Source: Novosphingobium jiangmenense
GTDB taxonomy: Bacteria > Pseudomonadota > Alphaproteobacteria > Sphingomonadales > Sphingomonadaceae
Length of the DNA: 64,000 nt
NCBI RefSeq assembly: GCF_015694345.1
Contig: NZ_JADQDC010000006.1
Coordinates: forward strand, 124,001-188,000
Direction: 5' to 3'
The notes beneath the pieces are model-generated. The model ran no database searches. It was not told where the DNA came from and was given only the letters and a program-made list of their open reading frames with translations. Shown piece by piece: positions 8,770-17,979 of the stretch (its first letter is position 1; each line of letters begins with the position of its first letter). A program made the translations under genes and the position numbers.

Positions 8770-10701
8770 CTACGGCAGGACGATGCCATCGCCCCGCTTG
8801 TAAAGCGGCGCCGCGCTGTCATCGGGTCGCCCGGGGTGCTGATCTTCCACCGCCTTGGCCGACGATGGCAGTTCGAACGGCAGGCGCCCTTGCGACTTCG
8901 CCTTGCCGGTCACGAGATCGACAAGCACTGCGTCGCTGGCCCCGAACAGACCATAGAGGGCACTTGCCTTGTCCTTGAGCAAGGTCAGCACTGCTGGGCG
9001 ATCGAGGTCGACCGCGACGATGGTTGGCACCTTGGCCGATGCCATGGTCACCACCTTGGTTGCCGCGTCGTCGGCGCGGAAGTCGAGCCTTCCTTCGTGC
9101 TGGCGCGAGCCGAAGAAGTGGTTGGGATGGAGCACCTCAAACGGGGTTGCGACGCGGACCAGCGCGACATCGGCCTGATCAAGCGTGTCGACAACCGTCA
9201 GACCGCCGGCACGAGCGATGTCGGCATTGACGCCCGACAGCCAGACTTTCCGGCCCGATGCCAGTGGCAGCATTCCTGCCTTGTTTTCCAGCAGGACCTG
9301 CGCTGCGCGCTGGGCCTTGTCGGCTTCAGCCTGAGTGGCCGGATCGCCGATCACCCTGGTCGCCTGGGCCACGTCGACATAAGGGTTGTCGAACAGGCCA
9401 AGTTCGAACTTCAGCGTCAGCACACGCCGCGCCGCCTGATCCACGCGGGCGAGGCTGACTTTGCCGTGGCGGACTGCCGCCAAGAGCGGTGCCGGATCGT
9501 CAACGCCGCCGAACTGATCGATCCCGGCGTTCGCGCCCATCGCGTAACGGTCTTCCTCGGAGAGACCTTCGACGCCCCAGGGCATGGCGATGTTGTACCC
9601 CTGCGGCTTCTCCGCGGTGGGAGCCTTGCACTGCTCGAGACAGGTGTTGGTGATGCCCCAGTCGGAAATGACGATGCCGCCGAACTTCTTCGTCTTGCGC
9701 AGGAGCCCGTCGATCAGCGGCTTGCTGAAGCCCGCGCCAACCTGCGGCAAAGGCTTGCCGTTGATGCGGACACCATCGGCAATGACGTAGGTCGGCATCA
9801 CGCCTGCAGACTTGGCCGCCAGCGCGCCTTCGAAGGCAGCGACATGCTGGGCGAAACTGGCGTTGTCGAGGCGGGCGATGCGGCCATAATAGTTGTGGCC
9901 GTCAAAGCCCTCCGGCTCTGCCCCATAGCCAACCCAGTGCTTGACCACGGTGGCAACGCCCGAACGGACGAGTCCCTTGGGACTGCCCTGGAAGCCGCGC
10001 ACATAGGCTCCCGCAAGCCGGGAAACCGTCGCCGCATCCGATCCGAACGTCGCCACCCCGCGCGCCCAGCGCGGTTCGGTGTAGAGGTCGGCTTGCGGAC
10101 TCAAGGCCATGTGGATGCCGACCGCGCGGTATTCGGCGGCGACGATCCGGCCAAACCGCTCGACCAATTTCTCGTCACCGATTGCGGCCATGCCAAGTGT
10201 TTCCGGCCACTGCGAAAACCCGCCCGAAGCCGAACTGACCCCGACGGTCACCTGGAAATGGTTGCGCGGATCGGTGCTGATCGTCACCGGGATGCCTAGC
10301 CGGGTGGCTTCGGCAAGCCGCTGGATCGTATTGTTCTCTTCGGCAAAGGTCTTCGCATCAGGCGATAGGCGCGTAATCGCGCTGTTCACGCCACGGGCCA
10401 GTTGGACTTGGGCAGCGCCCTTGTCGTAGGCCACGCCCAAGCCAATCCTCGCCCCATTCTCGGCGGCAAGGGTTCCGTGAAGCATGAGGGCGACCTTCTC
10501 CTCGAGCGTCATCTGCCGCAGCAGGTCGTCAACACGACGTGCGACCGGTACTGCCGGATTCTCGTAGACGTCCTGACGCCCATTGTGGTTGAGATCGCGA
10601 TAGCCCTCGCCAGCCCAGCCCGGACTGCTGGCAAGCGCCGTTGCGAGGACGCCCGGCAGGATTGCTGAACCCCAACGAAGCGAGGCGATTGAACGCGGCA
10701 T
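8770..10701 (-). CDS. Secreted glycoside hydrolase family 3 (beta-glucosidase-like)
   Basis: A 643-residue exo-acting glycosidase with a signal peptide ending near SSPGWAGEG. The GH3 catalytic barrel shows VVKHWVGYGAEPEG and the nucleophile motif IVISDWG, followed by the alpha/beta sandwich domain. Between signal and barrel is a short acidic loop, DLNHNGRQDVYEN, with EF-hand-like spacing. A longer frame starts 12 codons upstream, but GGGAG lies 6 nt before the ATG at 10701. It may cooperate with the GH106 enzyme in deglycosylating plant material, but it is not in that operon. Substrate specificity cannot be read from sequence alone. Confidence 0.88.
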   Translation of the reverse strand: MPRSIASLRWGSAILPGVLATALASSPGWAGEGYRDLNHNGRQDVYENPAVPVARRVDDLLRQMTLEEKVALMLHGTLAAENGARIGLGVAYDKGAAQVQLARGVNSAITRLSPDAKTFAEENNTIQRLAEATRLGIPVTISTDPRNHFQVTVGVSSASGGFSQWPETLGMAAIGDEKLVERFGRIVAAEYRAVGIHMALSPQADLYTEPRWARGVATFGSDAATVSRLAGAYVRGFQGSPKGLVRSGVATVVKHWVGYGAEPEGFDGHNYYGRIARLDNASFAQHVAAFEGALAAKSAGVMPTYVIADGVRINGKPLPQVGAGFSKPLIDGLLRKTKKFGGIVISDWGITNTCLEQCKAPTAEKPQGYNIAMPWGVEGLSEEDRYAMGANAGIDQFGGVDDPAPLLAAVRHGKVSLARVDQAARRVLTLKFELGLFDNPYVDVAQATRVIGDPATQAEADKAQRAAQVLLENKAGMLPLASGRKVWLSGVNADIARAGGLTVVDTLDQADVALVRVATPFEVLHPNHFFGSRQHEGRLDFRADDAATKVVTMASAKVPTIVAVDLDRPAVLTLLKDKASALYGLFGASDAVLVDLVTGKAKSQGRLPFELPSSAKAVEDQHPGRPDDSAAPLYKRGDGIVLP

Positions 10702-10780
10702 AGGTCTCTCCCACTCGCACATGACAGCGCAAGACACGAACCACGTTAAAGCTGGGTGTCATTCGAGGCAACTGCCCGGA

Positions 10781-10821
10781 CAAAGAAAAAGCGGCGACGC
10801 AAGCACATTGCGCCGCCGCTT
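10781..10821 (-). terminator. Rho-independent terminator after ahpF
   Basis: On the minus strand, AAGCGGCG pairs with CGCCGCTT, with an inner GCAA/TTGC stem, followed by TTTTTCTTT. It lies about 55 bp past the ahpF stop and upstream of the GH3 gene. Confidence 0.85.
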
Positions 10822-10874
10822 CTGCGACCCTTCGGGCAAAAAAGGGGAAAGCCCTTGGGAAACCGGGGGTTAAG

Positions 10875-12434
10875 TTATCCCTGTCGGATCATATAGTCGA
10901 ACGCAGAAAGCGCAGCTTTGGAACCTTCGCCCATGGCAATGATGATCTGCTTGTAGGGCACCGTCGTGGCGTCGCCCGCTGCAAAGATGCCCGGAACGCT
11001 GGTCGCCCCGCGGGCATCGACCTCGATTTCGCCCCGCGCCGAAAGATCGATCGCGCCCTTGATCCATTCCGTATTGGGGACAAGTCCGATCTGCACGAAG
11101 ATGCCTTCGAGCTCGACCGTGTGCAGTTCCTCGCTCGTGCGGTCCTTGTAGACGAGGCCAGTTACCTTCGCGCCATCGCCGAGAACTTCCGTGGTCAGCG
11201 CCGAAGTTACGATCGTCACGTTGGGCAGCGAACGCAGCTTGGCCTGGAGCACAGCATCTGCGCGCAACTGGCTGTCGAACTCGATCAGCGTCACGTGCGC
11301 CACGATGCCCGCAAGGTCGATCGCCGCTTCGACGCCGGAGTTGCCGCCGCCTATCACCGCCGTGCGCTTGCCCTTGAACAGCGGGCCGTCGCAGTGCGGG
11401 CAATAGGCCACGCCCTTGTTGCGATATTCGTCCTCGCCGGGCACGCCCATCTGCCGCCAGCGTGCGCCGGTGGAGAGGATCAGCGTCTTCGCCTTGAGGC
11501 TTGCGCCGTTCTCGAGCTGAACCTCGTGCAAGCTGCCCTCGCTTGCGGGAATAAGCGCCGTCGCCTTCTGCAGGTTCATCACGTCGACTTCGTATTCCTT
11601 GACGTGGCTCTCCAGCTGCGCGGCGAGCTTCGGTCCTTCGGTGTGCTGTACGGAGATGAAGTTCTCGATGCCCATTGTGTCGAGCACCTGCCCGCCGAAA
11701 CGCTCCGCCACCACACCGGTGCGGATGCCCTTGCGTGCGGCATAGATTGCGGCCGCGGCCCCGGCCGGACCACCTCCGACGACGAGAACGTCGAACGGCT
11801 CCTTTGCAGCGATCTTCTCGGCCGCCCGAGCCGAAGCATTGGTGTCGAGCTTGGCGACGATCTGGGCAAGGTCCATGCGGCCCGAACCGAAGGGCTGGCC
11901 GTTGAGGAATACGGTCGGCACCGCCATGATCTGGCGACGCTCGACCTCGTCCTTGAACAGGGCGCCATCAATGGCGACGTGCGTGATGTTGGGGTTCAGC
12001 GCAGCCATGATGTTGAGCGCCTGCACGACGTCCGGGCAGTTCTGGCAGGTCAGCGAGAAGAACGTCTCGAAGTGCAGCGGCCCTTCAAGGCCACGCACCT
12101 GATCAAGCAGGTCCGCGTCTTCCTTCGGCGGGTGCCCACCGACATGGAGTAGCGCGAGGATCAGCGAGGTAAACTCATGGCCCATCGGCAAGCCGGCAAA
12201 CACGGCCTCTGCGCGACCCTCATCGGCGCGGATGGCAAAGCTCGGGGCGCGCTCGTCGGTGCCGTCAAAGCGCGCGCTCACCTTGTCGGACTGCGCCGCA
12301 ACCTCTTCGACAAGGCTGCGCAGTTCTGCCGACTTGGCGCTGTCGTCCAGAGTGGCGACCAGCTCGATCGGCCGGCGCAGGTTGGCCAGATAGGCCTTGA
12401 GCTGGGCAGTAGTGGCGGCGTCGAGAACGGGCAT
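10875..12434 (-). CDS. ahpF: Alkyl hydroperoxide reductase subunit F (NADH:peroxiredoxin reductase)
   Basis: A flavoprotein that passes electrons from NADH to AhpC. At 519 residues it is nearly the same size as E. coli AhpF (521). The N-terminal tandem thioredoxin-fold domain carries the CQNC redox pair (C130/C133). The FAD-binding motif [17 protein letters not shown] follows, then [12 protein letters not shown] with the second CxxC, and [15 protein letters not shown] for NADH. The start at 12434 (MPVLDAAT) aligns with E. coli and has AGGA 7 nt upstream; an ATG two codons earlier is too close to that site. It lies downstream of ahpC on the same strand. Confidence 0.96.
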   Translation of the reverse strand: MPVLDAATTAQLKAYLANLRRPIELVATLDDSAKSAELRSLVEEVAAQSDKVSARFDGTDERAPSFAIRADEGRAEAVFAGLPMGHEFTSLILALLHVGGHPPKEDADLLDQVRGLEGPLHFETFFSLTCQNCPDVVQALNIMAALNPNITHVAIDGALFKDEVERRQIMAVPTVFLNGQPFGSGRMDLAQIVAKLDTNASARAAEKIAAKEPFDVLVVGGGPAGAAAAIYAARKGIRTGVVAERFGGQVLDTMGIENFISVQHTEGPKLAAQLESHVKEYEVDVMNLQKATALIPASEGSLHEVQLENGASLKAKTLILSTGARWRQMGVPGEDEYRNKGVAYCPHCDGPLFKGKRTAVIGGGNSGVEAAIDLAGIVAHVTLIEFDSQLRADAVLQAKLRSLPNVTIVTSALTTEVLGDGAKVTGLVYKDRTSEELHTVELEGIFVQIGLVPNTEWIKGAIDLSARGEIEVDARGATSVPGIFAAGDATTVPYKQIIIAMGEGSKAALSAFDYMIRQG

Positions 12435-12563
12435 GGTCATTTCCTTTGGACAACAGGACTCGCGCGTCACCGCATGGTCGGCGCACGGGGATCAATCTGG
12501 AGAGGATCGAAATCGTGGAACCGGCGGGCCGCCCGTCAGCGGCACGGCCCGTCCGGCAGTCAT

Positions 12564-12600
12564 GGCAGGACGTTCAACCCCACGCGGTGAACGCCCCGCC
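12564..12600 (-). terminator. Hairpin between ahpC and ahpF, possible attenuator
   Basis: Arms of 13 nt match at 11 positions, with a core of CGTTCA/TGAACG. There is no T-run, so it is more likely a partial terminator or an mRNA-stabilising hairpin than a full stop. It could let ahpC be expressed above ahpF. Confidence 0.4.
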
Positions 12601-12607
12601 AGAACAA

Positions 12608-13171
12608 TCAGATCTTGCCGACGAGGTCGATCGACGGAGCCAGCGTGGCAGCGCCTTCTTCCCACTTGGCCGGGCAGACCTGGCCGGGGTTCTCGCGCCA
12701 GTACTTGGCAGCCTTGATCTTGCGCAGCAGTTCCGCAGCGTTGCGGCCCACGCCCTCGGGGGTGATTTCGACCAGCTGGATGGTGCCATCGGGATCGGTC
12801 ACGAAGGTGCCACGGTCAGCCAGGCCGACGCCTTCGCGCAGGATGCCGAAGTTGTTCGAGATCACGTGGTTCTGGTCGCCCAGCATGTAGTAGTTGATCT
12901 TGCCGACAGCGGGCGAGGTTTCGTGCCAGGCCTTGTGGCTGAAGTGCGTGTCGGTCGAGACCGAGTAGACTTCAACGCCGAGGCCCTGCAGTTCGCCATA
13001 GATGTCGGCGAGGTCTTCGAGCTCGGTCGGGCAGACGAAGGTGAAGTCGGCGGGGTAGAAGAAGAACACGCCCCACTTGCCCACGACGTCGGCATCGCTC
13101 ACGTCGACGAACTTGCCCTGGTGGAAAGCGGTTGCCTGGAACGGCTTCAGCTTGGTTCCGACGATCGACAT
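12608..13171 (-). CDS. ahpC: Alkyl hydroperoxide reductase subunit C (typical 2-Cys peroxiredoxin)
   Basis: Reduces hydrogen peroxide and organic peroxides and is recycled by AhpF. The protein has 187 residues, identical in length to E. coli AhpC. Peroxidatic Cys47 sits in FTFVCPTELEDL and resolving Cys166 in GQVCPAKWEEG. An in-frame extension to 13243 is rejected because AAGGA lies 9 nt before the ATG at 13171 and the family starts MS(I/L)-. It is the first gene of ahpC-ahpF. Confidence 0.97.
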   Translation of the reverse strand: MSIVGTKLKPFQATAFHQGKFVDVSDADVVGKWGVFFFYPADFTFVCPTELEDLADIYGELQGLGVEVYSVSTDTHFSHKAWHETSPAVGKINYYMLGDQNHVISNNFGILREGVGLADRGTFVTDPDGTIQLVEITPEGVGRNAAELLRKIKAAKYWRENPGQVCPAKWEEGAATLAPSIDLVGKI

Positions 13172-13271
13172 AGACTCAAATCCTTCTCGTTGTGGATTGG
13201 TGAACCGGGATACGAGGCTGGAGGTAGTGCATGGACCCGCCAAATTCCAATGAGCAAATTCGCCCTGTTTG

Positions 13272-13290
13272 ATTGATTGCCTCGATCAAT
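13272..13290. promoter_or_regulatory. Candidate peroxide-response operator upstream of ahpC, ATTGAT-N7-ATCAAT
   Basis: A perfect 6-bp inverted repeat with a 7-bp spacer lies about 100 bp upstream of ahpC. Arms separated by 7 bp match the half-site geometry of OxyR, a LysR-type regulator that controls ahpC in many bacteria. No regulator gene is adjacent. The remaining 343-bp divergent region (13172-13514) has no convincing gene and must hold promoters for both ahpC and the efflux operon. Confidence 0.4.
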
Positions 13291-13477
13291 GGCGAATGTT
13301 TGATGGCACTTTCACGTCCTCAAGGAAATCTCTGACCTAAAGGACAGGTGCTGCGAAATCGCCGGAACGCATGAGTTTCGCGGGCGTTGCCGCACCTTGA
13401 TGCAGTTTTTGCACGATGCGCCGCAATTTCCGCACTTGAAATCGCGGCGCGGTTGAACCAAGTGGCAATTCGCAACG

Positions 13478-13491
13478 GAACGATTTCGTTC
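13478..13491. promoter_or_regulatory. Candidate TetR operator of the efflux operon, GAACGA-TT-TCGTTC
   Basis: A perfect 14-bp palindrome lies 24 bp before the start of the membrane fusion gene, where a bound repressor would block initiation. The TetR gene at the end of the same operon is the obvious candidate. This is an inference from position and symmetry. Confidence 0.45.
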
Positions 13492-13514
13492 AATTATCTC
13501 CGGATGGATCTCAG

Positions 13515-14654
13515 ATGGCCGCCTCGACCGACCCGAACACAGCTGCCGCACCCGCCGACAATGATGGCCGCAAGAAGACTGCAGGCCGGATCGCGCTCGG
13601 TGCGCTGGCCGCAGGCGCGCTCTACGGGGCCTACGCGCTTTACGATTACGAGACCGTCGGCCGTTACATGCAGGACACGGAAGACGCTTATGTGAAAGCC
13701 GACGGCGTCACGATCAGTTCCAAGCTCGGCGGCTATGTCCGCCGAGTTGCCGTTGCCGACAACCAGGCAGTCGAGCAGGGCACGCTACTAGTTCAGATCG
13801 ATCCCACCGATTACGCCACGCGCCTTGCGCAGAGCACCGCGCAAGTCGATGTCGCTCGCGCAACCGAGGCCGCTGCATCCGCTGCGATCCAGGAAGCGCA
13901 ATCCGCAGTCGGACAGGCCCGCGCGGCACTTCAGGCATCGCAGCGCGATCTTGCCTATCTCAACGGCGAGGTTGCCCGCATGCGCCCGCTCGTCGCCAGC
14001 GGCGCAGAACCGCGTCAGGCTTTCGACCAGCTCGTCGCCAACCGCGACAAGGCCGCCGCCGACGTTTCAGCCAAGCAGGCCGGTCTCGCTGCGGCAACCG
14101 ACCGCGTGACCAGTGCCCGTGCCCAGGCCGGCCAGAGCACCGCACAGATCAAGGCTGCACAGGCTCAGCGCGATGCCGCCAGCACTGATCTCGCCACTAC
14201 CCGCATCGTTGCCCCCATCGGCGGCAAGGTCGGCAATTCGACGGTACGCATCGGCCAGTTCGTCCAGCCCGGCCAGCGCCTGATGACGATCGTCCCGACC
14301 GAGGCAATCTATGTCGAGGCCAACTTCAAGGAGACCCAGATCGGCCTGATGCGCCCCGGCCAGCCGGTGACGGTCCACGTTGATGCCCTGCCCGACGTCG
14401 ATTTCCACGGCACGGTCGAGAGCATCACCCCGGGTACCGGTGCGAACTTCTCGCTGATCCCGCCGCAGAACGCGACCGGCAACTTTACGAAGATCGTCCA
14501 GCGCGTGCCGGTTCGCATCCGCATCAACGCCGGCCCTGAATCGCGCAAGGTCCTCGTCCCCGGCCTGTCGCTCTCGGTCGAGGTCGACACCCGCTCGGCG
14601 AAGTCGGCAATCGATGCGATCCGCAACGAACAGGATCGGGTCTCGGCCAAGTGA
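13515..14654 (+). CDS. emrA: HlyD/EmrA-family periplasmic adaptor of a tripartite efflux pump
   Basis: Links the inner-membrane MFS pump to the outer-membrane channel. The 379-residue protein has one N-terminal transmembrane helix (about residues 17-38), then the biotinyl-lipoyl-like strand SSKLGGYVRRVAVADNQAVE and a long Ala/Gln-rich coiled-coil hairpin (about 85-210). A second lipoyl half follows (IVAPIGGKVGNSTVRIGQFV) and then a beta-barrel. Its TGA overlaps the GTG of the pump gene, so translation is coupled. First gene of a three-gene efflux operon. Confidence 0.92.
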   Translation: MAASTDPNTAAAPADNDGRKKTAGRIALGALAAGALYGAYALYDYETVGRYMQDTEDAYVKADGVTISSKLGGYVRRVAVADNQAVEQGTLLVQIDPTDYATRLAQSTAQVDVARATEAAASAAIQEAQSAVGQARAALQASQRDLAYLNGEVARMRPLVASGAEPRQAFDQLVANRDKAAADVSAKQAGLAAATDRVTSARAQAGQSTAQIKAAQAQRDAASTDLATTRIVAPIGGKVGNSTVRIGQFVQPGQRLMTIVPTEAIYVEANFKETQIGLMRPGQPVTVHVDALPDVDFHGTVESITPGTGANFSLIPPQNATGNFTKIVQRVPVRIRINAGPESRKVLVPGLSLSVEVDTRSAKSAIDAIRNEQDRVSAK

Positions 14655-16237
14655 GCCAGTCGGCAACCATGGACGACGTGGCCCCGCCCCCACCTGCAAG
14701 TGCAGCCAAGGCCGACGTTTCGGCGTGGCTTGGCGTCGCCGCCGGCGCCATTGGGTCCTTGATGGCGACGCTCGACATCTCGATCGTCAACGCCTCGCTG
14801 CCGACGATCCAGGGCGAGATCGGCGCTTCATCGAGCGAAGGCACGTGGATCGCCACGGCCTATCTCGTGGCCGAGATCATCATCATCCCGCTCACCGGCT
14901 GGCTCGAACGCGTGTTCGGCCTGCGACGCTTCCTGTTGATCGCGGCTATCCTGTTTACCGGTTTCTCGGTGATGTGCGGACTGTCGTCGTCGCTGACCAT
15001 GATGATCCTCGGCCGCGTTGGCCAAGGCTTCACCGCAGGCGCCATGATCCCGACGGCCCTCACCATCATCGCCACGCGCCTGCCACCGAACCAGCAACCG
15101 GTCGGGACGGCGCTGTTCGGCCTGACCGTGATCATGGGCCCGGTACTCGGTCCCTTGGTCGGCGGCTGGCTGACCGAGAACTTCAGCTGGCACTATGCCT
15201 TCTTCGTCAACGTGCCGATCAGCCTGATCCTGATCACCCTGCTGCTTGTCGGCCTGCCCAAGGGCAAGATGCAGCTGGGCGAGCTGGTCAACGCCGACTG
15301 GTTCGGCGTGATCGGCCTCGTGCTCGGCCTCGGCGGCATCACCGTGGTGCTCGAGGAAGGCCATCGCGAACATTGGTTCGAATCCGCGCTGATCTGGAAA
15401 CTGAGCGCGGTGACGCTGCTTGGCTTCATCCTCATCGGGATCGGCCAGTTCAAGGCGAAGCGCCCGGTGATCAAGCTTGCCCTGCTGCGCCAGCGCTCGT
15501 TCGCGGCGGTGTTCGTGCTTGCCTTCGTGCTGGGTGCGGTGATGTTCGGCACCGCCTACGTCATTCCGCAGTTCCTTGCCGCAATCGCCAACTACAACGC
15601 GATGCAAGCCGGGCAGATCGTTTTCATTTCCGGCATTCCGGCAATGATGATGATGCCGCTGTTCCCGATCCTCATCTCGCGCGTCGACTTGCGCCTGATC
15701 GTCGGCACCGGCGTCGCACTGCTCGCGCTGTCCTGCTATCTTGACGTGACGCTTACCGCGCAATCGCGCGGAGGCGATTTTGTCGAGACCCAGCTGCTGC
15801 GCGGCCTTGGCACCGTATTCTGCATGATGTTCCTCAATCAGGCCGCGATCAGTTCGGTGGCGCGCGAGGATGCCGGCGATGCTGCGGGTCTGTTCAACGC
15901 CTCGCGCAACCTCGGCGGTTCGGTCGGCCTTGCGGCACTTGCCACCCTGCAGGACCAGCGCTGGGAGTTCCACCGCTGGACCCTTCACAGCGCGCTCGGG
16001 GCCAATGACCTCAACGTGCAGGACTGGGTCAGCCAGCAAGCCATGACTTACGGCGGCGGGCCTGACGGCCTGGCCGCAGCCTTCCGCTCGCTCGACGGCA
16101 TGATCCTGCGCGATGCGATGGTCATGGCCTTCAACGACGACTTCATGGCGCTGACCATCGGCATTCTGGTCGTCGCGCCGCTCGTTCTCCTTCTGCGCCC
16201 GCTTCCCAAGGGCTACCACGCAAAGGCCGCACACTGA
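14651..16237 (+). CDS. emrB: DHA2-family (EmrB/QacA) 14-helix drug:proton antiporter
   Basis: An inner-membrane MFS exporter of 528 residues, the normal length for 14-helix DHA2 pumps. Motif D1 is visible as MATLDISIVNASLPTI, motif A as ERVFGLRRF and the antiporter motif C as GPVLGPLVGGW. It starts with GTG inside the preceding stop (GTGA), and its stop overlaps the next ATG (TGATG), so all three pump genes are coupled. Substrates are probably hydrophobic toxicants or drugs, but nothing here specifies them. Confidence 0.93.
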   Translation: MSQSATMDDVAPPPPASAAKADVSAWLGVAAGAIGSLMATLDISIVNASLPTIQGEIGASSSEGTWIATAYLVAEIIIIPLTGWLERVFGLRRFLLIAAILFTGFSVMCGLSSSLTMMILGRVGQGFTAGAMIPTALTIIATRLPPNQQPVGTALFGLTVIMGPVLGPLVGGWLTENFSWHYAFFVNVPISLILITLLLVGLPKGKMQLGELVNADWFGVIGLVLGLGGITVVLEEGHREHWFESALIWKLSAVTLLGFILIGIGQFKAKRPVIKLALLRQRSFAAVFVLAFVLGAVMFGTAYVIPQFLAAIANYNAMQAGQIVFISGIPAMMMMPLFPILISRVDLRLIVGTGVALLALSCYLDVTLTAQSRGGDFVETQLLRGLGTVFCMMFLNQAAISSVAREDAGDAAGLFNASRNLGGSVGLAALATLQDQRWEFHRWTLHSALGANDLNVQDWVSQQAMTYGGGPDGLAAAFRSLDGMILRDAMVMAFNDDFMALTIGILVVAPLVLLLRPLPKGYHAKAAH

Positions 16238-17706
16238 TGACTGCCTCGCTCCCCCTCCGCCGCCTTGGCAGCGCCGCGCTGCTCGCCGCGCTGCTCGCCG
16301 CGCTGCTCGCAGGCTGCGCCACCGTCGGCCGCGACTACAAGGGCGCTCCCGAGACCGCCCCAAAGGCCGCTGTGCGCGGCAGCTTCGTCCGCGCTGACGC
16401 TGGCGTTGTGGCAACTGCTCCTGCCGCCCGCTGGTGGGAAAGCCTTGGCGATCCCGTGCTGAACCAGCTGGTCGATGCCGCGCTGGCGGACAGCCCTGGC
16501 ATCGCTGCTGCCAACGCGCGCATTGCCCAGTCGCGCGCCGCACTCGCCGCCAACCGCACCGCCGCGCTGCCGACGATCAATACCTCCTTCGCCGCGCCCT
16601 ACATCAACGTGCCCGGCAACATCGCCGGCAACGGTGGCGGACGCGACGAGATCAACGCCTATAACCTCGGTTTTGACGCCTCGTGGGAGATCGACCTGTT
16701 CGGCGGCACCCGCCGCAAGATCGAGGCTGCGTCCGCTCGCGCCGAAGCCGCCGAGGCCAGTGCCGCCGACGCGCGCGTCACGCTGTCGGCCGAGATTGCC
16801 CGGGCCTACGTCGGCCTGCGCGCGCGCCAGGCGATGCTTGGGTTGCAGGACCGTCAGGTCGAGATTGACCGCGAACTGGTATCTCTTGCCCGCCAGCGCT
16901 TTGCCGCTGGCTCGATCCCGCAGCAGCCGGTGAATGCAGCCGAGGCCCAGGCCTTCGCCAGCGAGGCAGACGCGGCCAAGTCCCGTGCCGAGATCGCAGT
17001 GCTGATGGACCAGATCGCCGTGCTGACCGGCAAGGAGCCCGGCACGCTCGATAGCCTGCTGGCCACGCCCGCGCCCGTGCCCCTCCCGCCCGCGGAAATC
17101 GCGATCGGGGATCCCGCTCTGCTCCTGCGCAGCCGACCCGACATTCGCATGGCCGAGCGCCAGCTGGCCGCTGCCAACGCCGATGTCGGCGTGAAAATCG
17201 CGGACAAGTTCCCTAAGATCTCGTTTCTCGGCCTGCTCGGCCTCGGGGGCCAGAACATCAGCGACATTTTCGATCCCGCAAACATCGTCGGCATCGCCCT
17301 GCCCCAGATCAAGTGGAACCTTTTCGACGGCGGCCGCGCCAACCGGCAGGTCGAAGCCGCCAAAGGTGCCTACGCCGAAGCCGAGGCCGGTTATCGCCGC
17401 ACCGTGCTCGCCGCATTGCAGGATGCCGAGGCCTCGCTCTCGCGCTTCGGCGCGCAACGCGTCGCCTTCGGCAAGGCGCTCGATGCCGAGGATCGCGCGC
17501 GCAAGAACGTCGATCTGCAGCAGCAGAGGTTCGCAGCCGGCACCATCGCCAAACCCGATCGCCTCACCGCAGAGCGGCAGGCTCTGCAGCTCGCCATGGC
17601 TACGGCCTCGTCCAGAGCCGAGCTGACAAGCGGATTTATCGCGGTGGAAAAGGCACTTGGCCTCGGCTGGAGCGCCGGGACGGCAGGGTCAGGACCCGAT
17701 AAATGA
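16237..17706 (+). CDS. Outer-membrane efflux channel lipoprotein (TolC/NodT family)
   Basis: The outer-membrane exit duct of the pump, 489 residues. The signal peptide ends in a lipobox, LLAGC, so the mature protein is probably lipidated at Cys. Two OEP repeats follow, with RWWESLGDPVLNQLVDAAL in the first and LLLRSRPDIRMAERQLAAAN, the typical centre of the family, in the second. The signal-peptide core is encoded by a 12-bp tandem repeat. Completes the tripartite operon. Confidence 0.92.
   Translation: MTASLPLRRLGSAALLAALLAALLAGCATVGRDYKGAPETAPKAAVRGSFVRADAGVVATAPAARWWESLGDPVLNQLVDAALADSPGIAAANARIAQSRAALAANRTAALPTINTSFAAPYINVPGNIAGNGGGRDEINAYNLGFDASWEIDLFGGTRRKIEAASARAEAAEASAADARVTLSAEIARAYVGLRARQAMLGLQDRQVEIDRELVSLARQRFAAGSIPQQPVNAAEAQAFASEADAAKSRAEIAVLMDQIAVLTGKEPGTLDSLLATPAPVPLPPAEIAIGDPALLLRSRPDIRMAERQLAAANADVGVKIADKFPKISFLGLLGLGGQNISDIFDPANIVGIALPQIKWNLFDGGRANRQVEAAKGAYAEAEAGYRRTVLAALQDAEASLSRFGAQRVAFGKALDAEDRARKNVDLQQQRFAAGTIAKPDRLTAERQALQLAMATASSRAELTSGFIAVEKALGLGWSAGTAGSGPDK
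16276..16311 (+). repeat. 12-bp tandem repeat, three copies, in a signal peptide
   Basis: The unit GCGCTGCTCGCC occurs three times in a row (last base A in copy 3). It encodes the repeated hydrophobic ALLA core of the lipoprotein signal peptide. Each unit is in frame, so slippage would change the core length by four residues without a frameshift. Confidence 0.85.
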
Positions 17707-17790
17707 GACGAAATCGCCCATTTTATAGTATATTGACTCCAGCCATGGCTGAGGCACTCTGCACCCACGATACGCCGCAAAGGCGAGAAA

Positions 17791-17979
17791 GTGGGAAAGA
17801 TGCGCTGGATTACCGATGCGGGCCTCCGCTTCTGGCAGGCCTATCGCGAAGGACTGGAGATGTCCTGCCCGGTTCACAACCGGATTGCCGAGGCACTGGC
17901 CGACCGTCTGTGCGAGCGGGATCGCCCGCATGACGAAGCCGCACTCTCACTCGCAGGACAGCAGCCCACCGTCCACTGA
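17791..17979 (+). CDS. Possible overlooked small protein, 62 residues
   Basis: A GTG-initiated frame (an ATG follows at codon 4) between the efflux channel gene and the TetR gene, overlapping the latter's start by 50 bp. The product starts GKMRWITDAGLRFWQAYREG and continues with an HNRIAEALADRLCERDRP helix-like stretch. Third-position GC is high, as in neighbouring genes, and residue use looks protein-like. AAAGGCGAG precedes the start. I do not recognise the family. It could be a real leader or regulatory small protein, or a chance frame in GC-rich DNA. Confidence 0.42.
   Translation: MGKMRWITDAGLRFWQAYREGLEMSCPVHNRIAEALADRLCERDRPHDEAALSLAGQQPTVH

Noticed and set aside
8683..10299. A 538-codon plus-strand frame over the GH3 gene
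   Set aside because: The minus strand has intact GH3 motifs and a signal peptide with a good ribosome site.
14828..16543. A 571-codon minus-strand frame over the DHA2 pump
   Set aside because: Highly charged product with no motif; the plus strand is a textbook 14-helix transporter.
17733..17760. TTGACT as a -35 box for the small ORF and TetR gene
   Set aside because: No acceptable -10 hexamer at 16-18 bp, so I do not call a promoter there.
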